A stretch of 33,668 bases of DNA from CAYSWF01 sp964562905. Lineage in GTDB: Bacteria; Patescibacteriota; Andersenbacteria; UBA10190. A program made the position numbers and the translations under genes. The notes beneath the pieces were generated by a model. The model was given only the letters and a program-made list of their open reading frames with translations. It had not been told where the DNA came from and did not search any database. Numbering within the stretch: position 1 is the stretch's first letter; the number at the start of each line of letters is the position of its first letter. The stretch spans positions 1 to 33,668 of the forward strand of contig CAZLVG010000005.1 of NCBI GenBank assembly GCA_964562905.1. Direction: 5' to 3'. Below, one piece after another: positions 1 to 8,486 of the stretch.

Positions 1-55
1 CGTACTGCACCAATATAGCCGCCGCCACGTCTTCTCCGTTGTAAGAGGCAAAGAC
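1..55. repeat. 55-bp exact duplication of part of the FemAB gene
   Basis: The first 55 bases are identical to positions 638-692, which lie inside the FemAB-like gene on the minus strand. The match stops abruptly at 55/56, where the palindromic array begins. This is either a genuine local duplication broken by the array or, more likely at a contig edge, an assembly misjoin. It is too short to encode anything of its own. Confidence 0.9.
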
Positions 56-335
56 TAGACTTACACCTCGTAGGTGTACACCTCGTAGGTGTTATGTCGT
101 AGGTGTTAAAGACTTACACCAACTTACACCTCGTAGGTGTACACCTCGTAGGTGTTATGTTATGTAATAAGACTTACACCTCGAGACTTACACCTCGTAG
201 GAGACTTACACCTCGTAGGTGTACACCTCGTAGGTGTTATGTTCTGTAGACTTTCTTACGCTTACACCTCGTAGGTGTACACCTCGTAGGTGTTATGTCG
301 TAGGTGTTATGTAAGGTGTTATGTAGTGTTATGTA
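56..335. repeat. Array of short palindromic repeats
   Basis: The stretch is built almost wholly from the 15-base hairpin unit ACACCTCGTAGGTGT and fragments of it. A 38-bp composite (two head-to-tail palindromes plus flanks CTT and TATGT) recurs essentially intact at about 60-97, 123-160, 205-242 and 261-298. The spacers between copies are irregular (25, 44 and 18 bp) and are themselves made of repeat fragments such as GTAGGTGTTATGT. No gene is visible. It ends just past the 3' end of the FemAB gene. It could be a genuine palindromic array or a repeat-collapse artefact at a contig end. Confidence 0.85.
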
Positions 336-1361
336 TCAAAACCCCCGCCGGCGGCGGCGCAGTGTCTCCACCAGCCACAGCTTGTAATAAAGCATAGAGA
401 GGGGCAGATCCTGCGCGTGCATATAGTTAAGCTCGTACCCGCCGAAGCCTTTTTTAAAAACGGTGATGCCGGCAAAGGGATGGTCCGGCTTGTTCTCCGG
501 CGCTATGCCCCAAAAATTGTAGCGCACGGCGCCGCGGCGCCTGGCTTCTTTAATAGCTTTCCACTGAACCAGTTGAGCCGCCGGCGGCAGGTTAGTTTTT
601 TTTACGGATGCCCCATGGTGATAAAAAACGGTGGAGCCGTACTGCACCAATATAGCCGCCGCCACGTCTTCTCCGTTGTAAGAGGCAAAGACGGCATAGA
701 GATTATTTTCTTTTCCGAACAGACGCGCTTGCTCGGACAGAAACTTTCTGCCAAAAGGCACAAAATCATGGCGGCTTCTGGTGGCGGAATAAAGAGACAT
801 AAAGCGCCTAACAATATCCGGCCCGGTCACAGTACACACCGCCACCCCCGCTTTTTCCGCCTTTTTTACGGCGTGGCGGGTTGTCTTGCGCATACCGGCC
901 AGCAGCTCGTCTTCCGCCGGCGTTATATCCAAATTCCAAGTGCGCTCGGCGTGAACGTGCAGAGGGGCGGGGCGAAAATTCAAGCGGCGAAACGTATCGG
1001 CATTTTCTTCGCTGGCCAGCAGCAGAGGGGCAATACGGACAGCTACCGCATTTTCTGCGGCGGCAATCCGCCGGCAATAGTTAATAAAAGCGGGCACGTG
1101 ACGGCGGGTTTGTTCTTCACTATTAAAAACCGGCCCGTGCGGACAAAACAAATGACGGCCGCGACGGGCCTTTACCGTCAGCAGCAGGGTAGCGCCTATC
1201 TGATCTCCTGCTTCAAAAAATCCGAGATAGCGCGCGTCTTCCCCGCTGAATTTTTGCAGCTGCCCCCACTCCCACGACTGCAGAAAAGTGTTGGGATTTA
1301 ATGGTCGCAAAAAAGCGTCCCACTTTTCCCGTTCTGTAATTTCTTTAATTATGGCGGACAT
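336..1361 (-). CDS. FemA/FemB-family peptidoglycan bridge aminoacyltransferase
   Basis: This 341-aa protein belongs to the FemAB/FemX superfamily (paired GNAT-like folds). Characterised members add amino acids from aminoacyl-tRNA to the stem peptide of lipid II on the cytoplasmic side. Visible signatures are an N-terminal region with FLQSWEWGQLQK (about residues 26-37), the segment GPVFN, the MRKTTRHAVKKAEKAGV block (about 156-170) and the C-terminal YNFWGIAPENKPDHPFAGITVFKKGFGG block, typical of the second acyltransferase lobe. Length is close to the bacterial average. The ATG at 1361 has a CATAAT hexamer four bases upstream, so a very short leader is possible. DegT lies upstream on the same strand. 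Which residue is added cannot be read from sequence. Bases 638-692 are duplicated at the contig start. Confidence 0.85.
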   Translation of the reverse strand: MSAIIKEITEREKWDAFLRPLNPNTFLQSWEWGQLQKFSGEDARYLGFFEAGDQIGATLLLTVKARRGRHLFCPHGPVFNSEEQTRRHVPAFINYCRRIAAAENAVAVRIAPLLLASEENADTFRRLNFRPAPLHVHAERTWNLDITPAEDELLAGMRKTTRHAVKKAEKAGVAVCTVTGPDIVRRFMSLYSATRSRHDFVPFGRKFLSEQARLFGKENNLYAVFASYNGEDVAAAILVQYGSTVFYHHGASVKKTNLPPAAQLVQWKAIKEARRRGAVRYNFWGIAPENKPDHPFAGITVFKKGFGGYELNYMHAQDLPLSMLYYKLWLVETLRRRRRGF

Positions 1362-1531
1362 GGTGATTATGATGTTGGTTTTGACTTTAAGATTCGCCCT
1401 TCAACAAGCTGAAGAGCTCGCCATGAGGCGCATAAGTTAAGGATTAGCAACGGCGCGCGTCTTTTGAAGCTGGTCGTGACGGCCTGCATAACTGTATTTT
1501 TACATCAGTGAGCAACACAAAAAACTAAAGA

Positions 1532-2773
1532 CTAATAACTACTGACTAGGGAAATTACGCGGCGCAATTGTTCGTCGGTAAGCCGCGGATAAGTGGGCAG
1601 GTTAACCACGTGCCGACTGGCCTCTTCCGCGCGCGGACAACTGCCCGTCCGGTACCCTAAGCTTTTCTGATCGCTGTCCACCGGCGCCACGGCGCTGTCG
1701 TACCAATCGCCCAGCAAAATCTGCTGTTGCCGAGCTGCCTGATGCAGTCGGCGCGGATCTTTCACCAGTAGAGGAAAACGCAGCCACGCAGGCGCGGTGT
1801 TGCCTAGGGGAGCGGGCAGGGCGGTGGTACGGCCGGCCAGAGCGTCCAGGTATGTCCGCGCGGCCCGGCGCCGGCGAGCGGTGTAGCGGTCCAGTTTTTC
1901 CAGCTGGTTGGACAAAAGATAAGCCAGCCCGCCCGGAAAAGCATAGTCAAGATGCCGCGCCGGCTCGCCTTTTTTCTCGCGCGGCTCAACCGCCTTGCTC
2001 AAAAAGCCCAACTTCTGCCAAGCCACCAACAAAGCTTTGCCCGTGCCGGCTTTGAAGTACAGCGGCAACACAGCTTTCAGAAGAAGAGGGTGCAGTAATT
2101 GCTGTTTGGTCCAAATAAGGGGCGGGCTGCTCTTGCCTTCCTCAATACGCTTGGCCTCCGCTATTACCTTGCCGTCAGCACTGCTGACAGCGCCTCCGAA
2201 CACGCAGGACAGCGTCTTGTCACGGCCGAAGCTGAAAAAGGCAGCGTCACCCAGAGTGCCGACCTTTCTTCCCTTGTAGGCAGCGCCCAGTCCGTGGGCG
2301 CAGTCCTCAAGAAGCAAAAGATTATTTCGGCTAGCTATACGCCTCAGCTCGTCCACGGGACCGGGTATACCAAAAGTGTGTTGTACGATAATGGCGCGCG
2401 TACGGCCAGTTACTTTGCGCCGAACGTCCACCGGGTCCAGGTTATAAGTTCGCGGCACAGTATCGGCGTACACGGGTGCGGCACCCGCTTGCCGCACCGA
2501 GGCCGGAACGGCGAGGCAAGTAAAAGCCTGGGTCATTACTTCATCACCGCGGCCAATGCCGTAAGCCCGTAACAGGCAGTGCAGAGCCGCGCGGCCGGAG
2601 CTGGTCATAACCACGGGTTGATGATTTATAAAGCGCGATAGCTGCCGCTCCACGCGGGCGATAATTTCTTGGTTGTTCCAAAGCCATGGTTGCAGCATAA
2701 TTTTCAGTGCCAGCCATACGTCATCGGCTTCGGTGTTCGGAGATAAAGATACAGTAATAGGGCTTTTAGACAT
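1532..2773 (-). CDS. DegT/DnrJ/EryC1/StrS-family PLP aminotransferase
   Basis: A 413-aa fold type I PLP enzyme of the sugar aminotransferase family, which usually transaminates nucleotide-linked keto-sugars for surface polysaccharide. Visible are the SSGRAALHCLLRAYGIGRGDEV cofactor-phosphate region near the N-terminus, the HTFGIPGP segment, LLLEDCAHGLGA with the PLP-binding Asp, and AAFFSFGRDKTLSCVFGGAV, where the Lys of GRDK is the probable Schiff-base residue. The C-terminus ends with the family-typical NLPTYPRLTDEQL. I chose the ATG at 2773 (MSKSPI). A start at 2791 is also open but lies inside the end of a family A repeat. A TATACT box sits four bases upstream of the chosen ATG. The sugar substrate is unknown; the neighbouring glycosyltransferases suggest cell-surface glycan. 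Confidence 0.85.
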   Translation of the reverse strand: MSKSPITVSLSPNTEADDVWLALKIMLQPWLWNNQEIIARVERQLSRFINHQPVVMTSSGRAALHCLLRAYGIGRGDEVMTQAFTCLAVPASVRQAGAAPVYADTVPRTYNLDPVDVRRKVTGRTRAIIVQHTFGIPGPVDELRRIASRNNLLLLEDCAHGLGAAYKGRKVGTLGDAAFFSFGRDKTLSCVFGGAVSSADGKVIAEAKRIEEGKSSPPLIWTKQQLLHPLLLKAVLPLYFKAGTGKALLVAWQKLGFLSKAVEPREKKGEPARHLDYAFPGGLAYLLSNQLEKLDRYTARRRRAARTYLDALAGRTTALPAPLGNTAPAWLRFPLLVKDPRRLHQAARQQQILLGDWYDSAVAPVDSDQKSLGYRTGSCPRAEEASRHVVNLPTYPRLTDEQLRRVISLVSSY

Positions 2774-2779
2774 GGTTAG

Positions 2780-2887
2780 TATAGATATCATGTTACGCCA
2801 TGCCGCTCTTGAAAATAAACGGGCGGCGCGGGGGCGCGATAAGGGCCCGCCACAAGGATAGCGGCATTCATAATGCTACCTCTACAG
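2780..2887 (-). repeat. Family A dispersed repeat, copy 1 (MITE-like)
   Basis: About 108 bp bounded by imperfect terminal inverted repeats: TATAGATATCATGTTACGCC at the left and, on the other strand at the right, TGTAGAGGTAGCATTATGAA. Inside the termini are ATGCCGCTC and ATAGCGGCAT, followed by a GC-rich middle with CGGGCGGCGCGGG. It shares these parts, in order, with copies at 14056-14174, 19984-20189 and 24440-24559; copies 1 and 2 run opposite to copies 3 and 4. It has no coding capacity. Its left end abuts the DegT start and supplies the TATACT hexamer there. Confidence 0.85.
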
Positions 2888-3050
2888 TTTATCCGGCGAG
2901 CCGGCAACGGCGTCGCGGAAGAGGTTTTATCTCCTAAGTAATAATGGACGCGGGCTGGATACGTTTTAAATGTTACCAAGGCAGCGTTGGCTGTCAGAAG
3001 AGAACAGCATCGCGGAGGCAGGGGCCGTGGCGAATGGTTGGCCGGCATAG
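2888..3050. other. Intergenic spacer between MurF-like gene and family A repeat
   Basis: This 163-bp spacer separates the repeat from the 3' end of the MurF-like gene. I see no convincing gene, terminator or RNA in it. With the repeat, the whole 2774-3050 gap is non-coding, so DegT and MurF may not share a simple operon. Confidence 0.5.
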
Positions 3051-4721
3051 TCAACTTAGTCGTAAGTTATTACCCTGCTGCTTGTTGATAAATTCATCTC
3101 TTATTATTTCCGGCAAGCGGCCCTCCAGTAAAATAACTGATGGCGAGGTAACGTCTGACACTGCTTCCTGTATAAGCCGTGACGGGCGCGTGAAGAAGGC
3201 GATACGCTGCGGCTCAATATAAGCGGACAACTCCTTTCGGTAAGACCGGCCGAGCACGTACACGCTGGCGCCGCTGCCGGCCAGCGCCCTGCCAATCCGC
3301 CGGTGAGCCGCGCGGCCTTCACGCCCCAGCTCCAACAACGGCACCATAACAATACGCTTATCGGGACTGTCAAGTATATCCAGATGCCGAATGGCCGCCA
3401 GCACGCCCTTTTCATTGGCTGAATAACTGTCATCTATTACCACGCTCCCTTTTAACCCGCGGATAATTTCCATGGTGCGGGGGTAAGGCTTCAAACTGGG
3501 CAGGCGCTTGAATATACGGTCAGAGGCAACGCCCGCGGCGTGGGCCGCCGCCGCGGCCGCCACTACGTTAGCGACAGCGAACCGGCCGGCCAAGGGAACC
3601 ATAACTGTTAAGGCGCGGCCGTTTAGGTGCAAAGAAAAAGCAAGGGAGCGCCCGCTGTCTTTAATCCGGTCGGCGTATACCTCCGCCCGTCTTCGGGTTG
3701 AATACCAAATTATTTTCCGGCATTGGGGAACAGGCAGTCCGCAGGACTTGAGGCGGAGAGACGACAGGCCTTTAGGGACCATGTCCTTGTTATAGCCCGC
3801 CAGTTGACGCAGGCGGGGGTCATCAGCGTTAAGGACGGCTGTTCCGTCGGAAGGTAGACAAGTAATCAGCTCCCATTTCGTTAGCAGGATTTTTCTCACC
3901 GAACCAAACAAAGCCACGTGTTGATTGCTCACGGCCGTCAAAACACCCACCCGCGGCTGCGTTAACTGGGCCAGATCCCTTATCTCTCCCCGCCGGTAAG
4001 CCCCCATCTCCGCGATATAGATACTGGTGCCGGATGTCAACTGCTCCAGCATGTCCAGGGCGATGGAAAATTCAGAGTTGCGGTGCTCGCGGGAGGCCGC
4101 CGCTTCCGGTATGAGTTGGGCGAGAAAATGCTTGGTAGAAGTCTTGCCGTAACTGCCGGTCAGACCTATTACTTTGAGATGGGACAGGGCAGCCCGGCGG
4201 CGGGCCGCGGCCTTAATGATCATGCGCTGGCGCCAGTCGGTGGCCAGATTAATGATATGGCAGCTTAAGACAGTAAAAACCGGTATTAATAAAACAACTG
4301 TGGCCCAGTGCAAAAAAGGTGTTAGGCGCGGGAAGGAGGAAAACGCCATGTACGACACAGCTATGGCCGCCGCGCCCGACAGCACTGAAACTGACTTGGC
4401 GGTAGGCCGGGGGCGGTACAGACCCCGCCGGAACAAGCGCAGTCCATGGTAGGCCACCAGCAAGATCAAAGCCGCTGCCCCCGCCAGATCGCCAGAGACC
4501 ACGTTGCCAGCCGCCGTTAAATACCAGCCGAGCACGGTTGCCAGTACCGCGGCCGCGTGTACAAAAAGAGACCGCGTCAGCTCACGCGACTTAAAAGCGG
4601 CTATCACGCGGTCCGCGCGGTATTCCTTGCGCTGCCAGAGCTCAGTTTGCGACAACAGCGAGGCTGCCGCTGCGGCCAGACCGAATAAGAAGCTGACAGC
4701 AAATGTCGGTGTGGTATACAT
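3051..4721 (-). CDS. MurF-like Mur ligase with N-terminal membrane domain
   Basis: A 556-aa protein. Residues about 188-556 are a Mur ligase with the P-loop TGSYGKTS (188-195), the IAEMGAYRRGEI block, NADDPRL and VIDDSYSANEKG, which matches the MurF signature DDSYNANP. MurF adds D-Ala-D-Ala to the UDP-MurNAc-tripeptide. Unlike textbook MurF (about 450 aa, soluble), residues 1-160 carry about five hydrophobic stretches (roughly 5-24, 52-72, 79-95, 112-130, 137-158), so the enzyme should be membrane-anchored with a cytoplasmic catalytic part. A GAAAGGG ribosome site lies about six bases before the ATG. It is divergent from the glycosyltransferase operon, with only 47 bp between start codons. 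Assignment as MurF rather than another Mur ligase rests on the DDSY and EMG motifs. Confidence 0.85.
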   Translation of the reverse strand: MYTTPTFAVSFLFGLAAAAASLLSQTELWQRKEYRADRVIAAFKSRELTRSLFVHAAAVLATVLGWYLTAAGNVVSGDLAGAAALILLVAYHGLRLFRRGLYRPRPTAKSVSVLSGAAAIAVSYMAFSSFPRLTPFLHWATVVLLIPVFTVLSCHIINLATDWRQRMIIKAAARRRAALSHLKVIGLTGSYGKTSTKHFLAQLIPEAAASREHRNSEFSIALDMLEQLTSGTSIYIAEMGAYRRGEIRDLAQLTQPRVGVLTAVSNQHVALFGSVRKILLTKWELITCLPSDGTAVLNADDPRLRQLAGYNKDMVPKGLSSLRLKSCGLPVPQCRKIIWYSTRRRAEVYADRIKDSGRSLAFSLHLNGRALTVMVPLAGRFAVANVVAAAAAAHAAGVASDRIFKRLPSLKPYPRTMEIIRGLKGSVVIDDSYSANEKGVLAAIRHLDILDSPDKRIVMVPLLELGREGRAAHRRIGRALAGSGASVYVLGRSYRKELSAYIEPQRIAFFTRPSRLIQEAVSDVTSPSVILLEGRLPEIIRDEFINKQQGNNLRLS

Positions 4722-4768
4722 AACTGCGCCCTTTCATTTATCTTGAAGTAAGATTAAGACTACACCTT

Positions 4769-5710
4769 ATGACGGCTAAAAAACTAACCATACAGGTAGT
4801 GGGCTGGAGCAGCGCCCCGGTGCTGGGAGAGACGCTGGCCGCTCTTGGCAGCATACCACGGGACGCGGTGTGGTTGCGTTATGTGGATAACGGCTCCCGA
4901 GACGAGTCCGTAAGCATGGTAAGAGAAATCCTGCCCGACGCCGACATAATAGAGCTGCGCCGCAACGCCGGCTTTTCCGCCGCTCACAATATCGGGCTGG
5001 CCAAATGCGAGACGCCCTTGGTGCTGACCTGCGATCCCGACGTAACTTTGAACTGGCCGGGGATAAAACGGCTGTTGTCGGCCTTTAACGATAAAAACGC
5101 GGGGGCCGCGCAGGGCAAGCTTTACCGGGCGGCACGGTCGGACAACGGCCGGCCTATAATAGATTCGGCCGGCATTGTCCACACCCTGGCTCTGAATGGC
5201 CGGGAAAGGGGAGCTAACGAGCCGGACACGGGCCAATACGAAGAAAAGGCGCAGGTGCTGGCCGTAACGGGCGCCTGCGGCTTGTACCGACTGGAGGCCC
5301 TTAGATCAGTGATGCAGGACGGCTGTATTTTTGATGAGGACTTCTTTTCCTATAAAGAAGACGTGGATCTGGGCTGGCGCCTGAACAAGGCGGGTTGGAA
5401 GGTAGTGTATCTTCCGGTTACCGCCGGCACACACCGGCGCACCATGGGCCGGCGGGGAGTAATGGGATGGGGCTTGAAGGCGGCCACCGTTAGGCGACGG
5501 CTCAAAAGCCAAAGGACTCGCTTAAGCTTGCGCAACTGGATGTGGATGATAGCAAAAAACGCCTCTTTAAAGCAGGAGCTGAAACACGAGATATTTATTG
5601 ATTTACGGCTGCTGGTATTTTTGGTATTTAGCGTGTTGTATCCTCCGCTGCTCAGCGTGTGGGTGGAGGCGGGACGCGGCCTGCCGCGTATGCTAAACAA
5701 AAGATTATGA
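4769..5710 (+). CDS. Family 2 glycosyltransferase (rhamnosyltransferase-like)
   Basis: A 313-aa GT-A fold glycosyltransferase. It opens with a Rossmann-type strand (IQVVGWSS), then YVDNGSRDESV (UDP/dTDP-sugar binding), RRNAGFSAAHNIGL, and the acidic CDPDV motif, which stands for the metal-binding DXD. The C-terminal half has GACGLYRLEAL and FDEDFFSYKEDVDLGWRL, the acceptor/catalytic base region typical of WbbL-like rhamnosyltransferases. A basic amphipathic region and a hydrophobic stretch near residues 280-298 suggest membrane association. The stop overlaps the start of the next GT2 gene (ATGA), so the two are translationally coupled. It probably works on cell-surface polysaccharide; donor and acceptor are unknown. 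Confidence 0.88.
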   Translation: MTAKKLTIQVVGWSSAPVLGETLAALGSIPRDAVWLRYVDNGSRDESVSMVREILPDADIIELRRNAGFSAAHNIGLAKCETPLVLTCDPDVTLNWPGIKRLLSAFNDKNAGAAQGKLYRAARSDNGRPIIDSAGIVHTLALNGRERGANEPDTGQYEEKAQVLAVTGACGLYRLEALRSVMQDGCIFDEDFFSYKEDVDLGWRLNKAGWKVVYLPVTAGTHRRTMGRRGVMGWGLKAATVRRRLKSQRTRLSLRNWMWMIAKNASLKQELKHEIFIDLRLLVFLVFSVLYPPLLSVWVEAGRGLPRMLNKRL

Positions 5711-6507
5711 ACGTAAGCGCCATCATAGTTAACTACAACACCGGCCCGCTTACCAAGACGTGCGTGGAATCGCTGCTTAAACAGCCCGGCGGGCGCGATA
5801 TGGAAATAATCGTGGTGGATAACGCCTCAAGCGACGAGAGCGTATCCCTGCTACGCTCGGACTTTCCCGAGATAACGGTCATAGCCAATAAAACCAACGC
5901 CGGCCTGTCCACCGGGGTTAACGTCGGACTGCGGCGGGCCAGTAAAGAATACTACCTGGTACTGAACCCTGATATAATCGTCCTGGATGGCGCCGTTAAT
6001 AATATGGCCGCTTACCTGGATCAAAATCCAGGGGTAGGAATAGTAGGCGGTAAGTTACTGTCTCCCAACGGAGAGCTGCAGTCTTCCTGCTTTCGCTTTT
6101 ACACTCCCGTGACTATTCTGCAACGCCGTACCTGGCTGGGCAAGACGAGGTGGGGCCGCCGGGGAGTGGACCATTTTCTTATGAAAGACTACGACCGAAA
6201 CACCGCGCGCGACGTTGACTGGTTGATGGGATCTTGTCTCATGTCGCGGGCGGCGGCAGTAAAAGAGGTGGGGGGCATGGATGAAAATTTCTTTTTGTAT
6301 TTTGAAGACGTGGATTGGTGCCGCCGCATGTGGCAGGCGGGCTGGCGGGTTACGTACCTGCCCTCGGCTGAATTTTCCCACTATTACCAGCACAGTAGCC
6401 GGCGGGGCGGATTGGCCGGCCTCATTACCAACCGCGTGGCTCGCGAACACGTAAAATCCGCCCTGAAGTACTTCTGGAAATACCACGGCAATAAACTGGC
6501 GGCATGA
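5707..6507 (+). CDS. Family 2 glycosyltransferase (second, coupled copy)
   Basis: A 266-aa GT2 protein starting MNVSAIIVNYNTG at 5707, four bases overlapping the previous stop. Motifs are VVDNASSDESV (about 38-48), NKTNAGLSTGVNVGL, the NPDIIVLDGAV metal site, GGKLLSPNGELQSSCFRF, WLMGSCLMSRAAAV and DENFFLYFEDVDWCRRMWQAGW, all in the order expected for rhamnosyltransferase-type GT2 enzymes. It is a diverged paralogue of the upstream gene, and the pair probably makes alternating linkages of one surface glycan. The end overlaps the dacA-like start by four bases (ATGA), so the wall hydrolase is in the same operon. A longer open frame upstream (from 5659) is rejected because it lies in the previous gene. 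Confidence 0.88.
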   Translation: MNVSAIIVNYNTGPLTKTCVESLLKQPGGRDMEIIVVDNASSDESVSLLRSDFPEITVIANKTNAGLSTGVNVGLRRASKEYYLVLNPDIIVLDGAVNNMAAYLDQNPGVGIVGGKLLSPNGELQSSCFRFYTPVTILQRRTWLGKTRWGRRGVDHFLMKDYDRNTARDVDWLMGSCLMSRAAAVKEVGGMDENFFLYFEDVDWCRRMWQAGWRVTYLPSAEFSHYYQHSSRRGGLAGLITNRVAREHVKSALKYFWKYHGNKLAA

Positions 6508-7407
6508 AGCTATTGGCAGCCGTTATCATTACTATCAGCTGCCTGCTCGTGCGGGACGAATCCACGTGCTTGGATGAACATTTACTGCGTAAAAATAATC
6601 CGGCGCCGGTGGTGCTGGGCACGGAAGCTACGCCGGAGTTGCGGCCGGTGTTCAACGGCGAGGCTGGGGAGGTGATATTAACGGCCAAGGCGGCAGTAGC
6701 ATGGGATGAAAGAACCGGCCAAATCCTTTACAGTAAAGAAGCTGGCCAGCGCCGGCCGGTGGCCAGTTTAACTAAGCTGCTGTCAGCGCTGGTTGTTCGT
6801 GAGCGGCTGGACCTGGCGAAGGAGGTAGAGATACCAAAGGAAGTCAAGAAAGCTCAGCGGCGCGGGGCCGATATTGAACTGCCCGTCGGCGGCCACGCCA
6901 CCGTCGGCGACCTGCTAGCGGCCGGACTCGTTGCCTCGGCCAATGACGCCATGGTAGTTTTAGCTCAAGCCGCCTCTGGCAGTGAAAGCAGTTTTGCCGA
7001 CGCTGCCAATGATTTTGCCCGGCAAAACGGCATGTTTGACACCCGGGTGGCCAATGCTACCGGACTGGACCAGGGTGAGCAGTATTCTACCGCCGAGGAT
7101 ATCAAGCAGATCTTCCGACTGGCTTACCGCGACCGGATATTACGCGGCTTCATGTCTAAAAAGGAAGGCCAGTTTATAACACGGGAGGGGCAGGTTTTAG
7201 CGTACAAATCAACCAATAAACTGCTGGGGTCTTACTTGCCTATCCTGTCAGCTAAGACAGGATACACCGTCAAGGCCGGGCAGAACCTGGCCGTCATGAN
7301 NNNNNNNNNGGCACACGGTGGGAGCCGTGGTGCTGGGCAGCCAGGACAGATTTCAGGACGTAAAAATACTCGTGGAATGGGTAAAACGAAATTATACTTG
7401 GCCATAA
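6504..7407 (+). CDS. D-alanyl-D-alanine carboxypeptidase (peptidase S11, PBP5/DacA-like), interrupted by assembly gap
   Basis: This serine DD-peptidase trims the terminal D-Ala from wall stem peptides outside the membrane. The N-terminus (MKLLAAVIITISCLLV) is a signal/anchor segment. The three active-site motifs are present: SLTK (88-91), SAND (145-148) and KTG (251-253). A run of ten N at 7300-7309 interrupts the gene. After the gap the naive frame gives nonsense to 7418, but the neighbouring frame reads HTVGAVVLGSQDRFQDVK...LVEWVKRNYTWP and stops at TAA 7405-7407, as in S11 enzymes. The gap length is therefore a placeholder, and the frameshift is an assembly effect rather than a mutation. 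It lies seven bases upstream of mraY. Confidence 0.85.
7300..7309. other. Scaffold gap of ten N
   Basis: Ten undetermined bases sit within the carboxypeptidase gene. The reading frame on the two sides differs relative to the written gap length, so the true number of missing bases is not ten (nor congruent with ten modulo three). Confidence 0.95.
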
Positions 7408-7414
7408 CAGCGCC

Positions 7415-8485
7415 ATGATTTCTTTCGCAAATCCGGAATTAGTCATCAACGTGATCCGGGTGGTGGGCGTGGGTATGCTCGCCTTCCTGGTCGCGTTTGG
7501 CTTGACCCCCATACTGACCCATTTTTTGTACAAATACCGTTTCGGCAAGAGCATCAGGCAAACCGGAGCCACGCCTATATACTCAAAGATGCACGCCAAA
7601 AAAGCGGGCACTCCTGTCGCCGGCGGCATAGTGGTTTGGGCAGCCGTATTTTTACTGGCGCTTATGTTCTGGCTGGTGGCGCGCTTCTTTCCTTCGGGCT
7701 TGGCCGAGCGGCTTAATTTTTTGACACGTTCACAAACTTTGTTGCCGCTGGGCGCGCTGGTGGCTTCAGCCTTAGTGGGCCTGGTGGATGATTTCCTAAA
7801 CGTGCGGCGTATCGGTCCGCACGGGGGGGGCATAGGCGGGGTAAGGGAAAGGTTGGTGTTGTACACGGCCGTGGCCATGTTCGGCGCCTGGTGGTTTTAT
7901 TACAAGCTGGAATGGAGCCTAATCCACGTCCCGGGCGTGGGAGATTTTGAGATCGGCTGGTGGTACATGCCGCTGTTTGTGATCGTTCTGGTGTCCACCG
8001 CCTTTTCCGTTAACGAGACCGACGGCTTGGACGGTCTAGCCGGAGGCGTTCTGATGTTTTGCTTCGGCGCGTATACGGCCCTTTCTTTTGCCTTGGGACG
8101 CGTAGAGTTGGCCATGTTCTGCGCGGCTATAGCGGGAGGCCTGCTGGCGTTTTTATGGTTCAATGTCTATCCTGCCCGCTTCTTTATGGGTGATACCGGC
8201 GCCATGAGCCTGGGGATGACCCTGGGCGTGGTGGCCATGCTGACCAACTCCGCCCTGGTATTGCCCATAATAGCCTTGCCGTTGGTGATAGAATCGGCTT
8301 CGGTCATAGTTCAGCTTCTTGCCAGGAAAACAGCCGGCAGGAAAATATTTTTATCCACTCCTATCCATCACCACTTTGAGGCTAAGGGCTGGCCGGAGAC
8401 AAAAGTGACCATGCGATTTTGGATCGTGGCCGCTGTTTCCGCCGCCATAGGTCTGGTGGTGGGCCTGCTGGGAATGGGCAATTGA
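7415..8485 (+). CDS. mraY: Phospho-N-acetylmuramoyl-pentapeptide-transferase MraY
   Basis: A 356-aa polytopic membrane enzyme that moves phospho-MurNAc-pentapeptide from UDP onto undecaprenyl phosphate to give lipid I. Diagnostic motifs are KMHAKKAGTPVAGG near residue 58, ALVGLVDDFLN with the Asp pair, NETDGLDGLAGG (most MraY read NLTDGLDGLA), FMGDTGAMSLG and the C-terminal STPIHHHFEAKGW. About ten hydrophobic segments are visible. It starts seven bases after the carboxypeptidase stop, and its TGA is one base before the MurL-MurD ATG, so the three genes form one operon. The length is normal for the family. Confidence 0.96.
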   Translation: MISFANPELVINVIRVVGVGMLAFLVAFGLTPILTHFLYKYRFGKSIRQTGATPIYSKMHAKKAGTPVAGGIVVWAAVFLLALMFWLVARFFPSGLAERLNFLTRSQTLLPLGALVASALVGLVDDFLNVRRIGPHGGGIGGVRERLVLYTAVAMFGAWWFYYKLEWSLIHVPGVGDFEIGWWYMPLFVIVLVSTAFSVNETDGLDGLAGGVLMFCFGAYTALSFALGRVELAMFCAAIAGGLLAFLWFNVYPARFFMGDTGAMSLGMTLGVVAMLTNSALVLPIIALPLVIESASVIVQLLARKTAGRKIFLSTPIHHHFEAKGWPETKVTMRFWIVAAVSAAIGLVVGLLGMGN

Positions 8486-8486
8486 T

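Noticed and set aside
56..335. CRISPR array
   Set aside because: The repeats are about 38 bp, but the spacers are irregular (18-44 bp), are built from repeat fragments and are not unique; no cas gene is nearby.
417..1301. Plus-strand 294-codon open frame
   Set aside because: It is an antisense shadow of the FemAB gene; the minus-strand product matches a known family and the plus-strand product does not.
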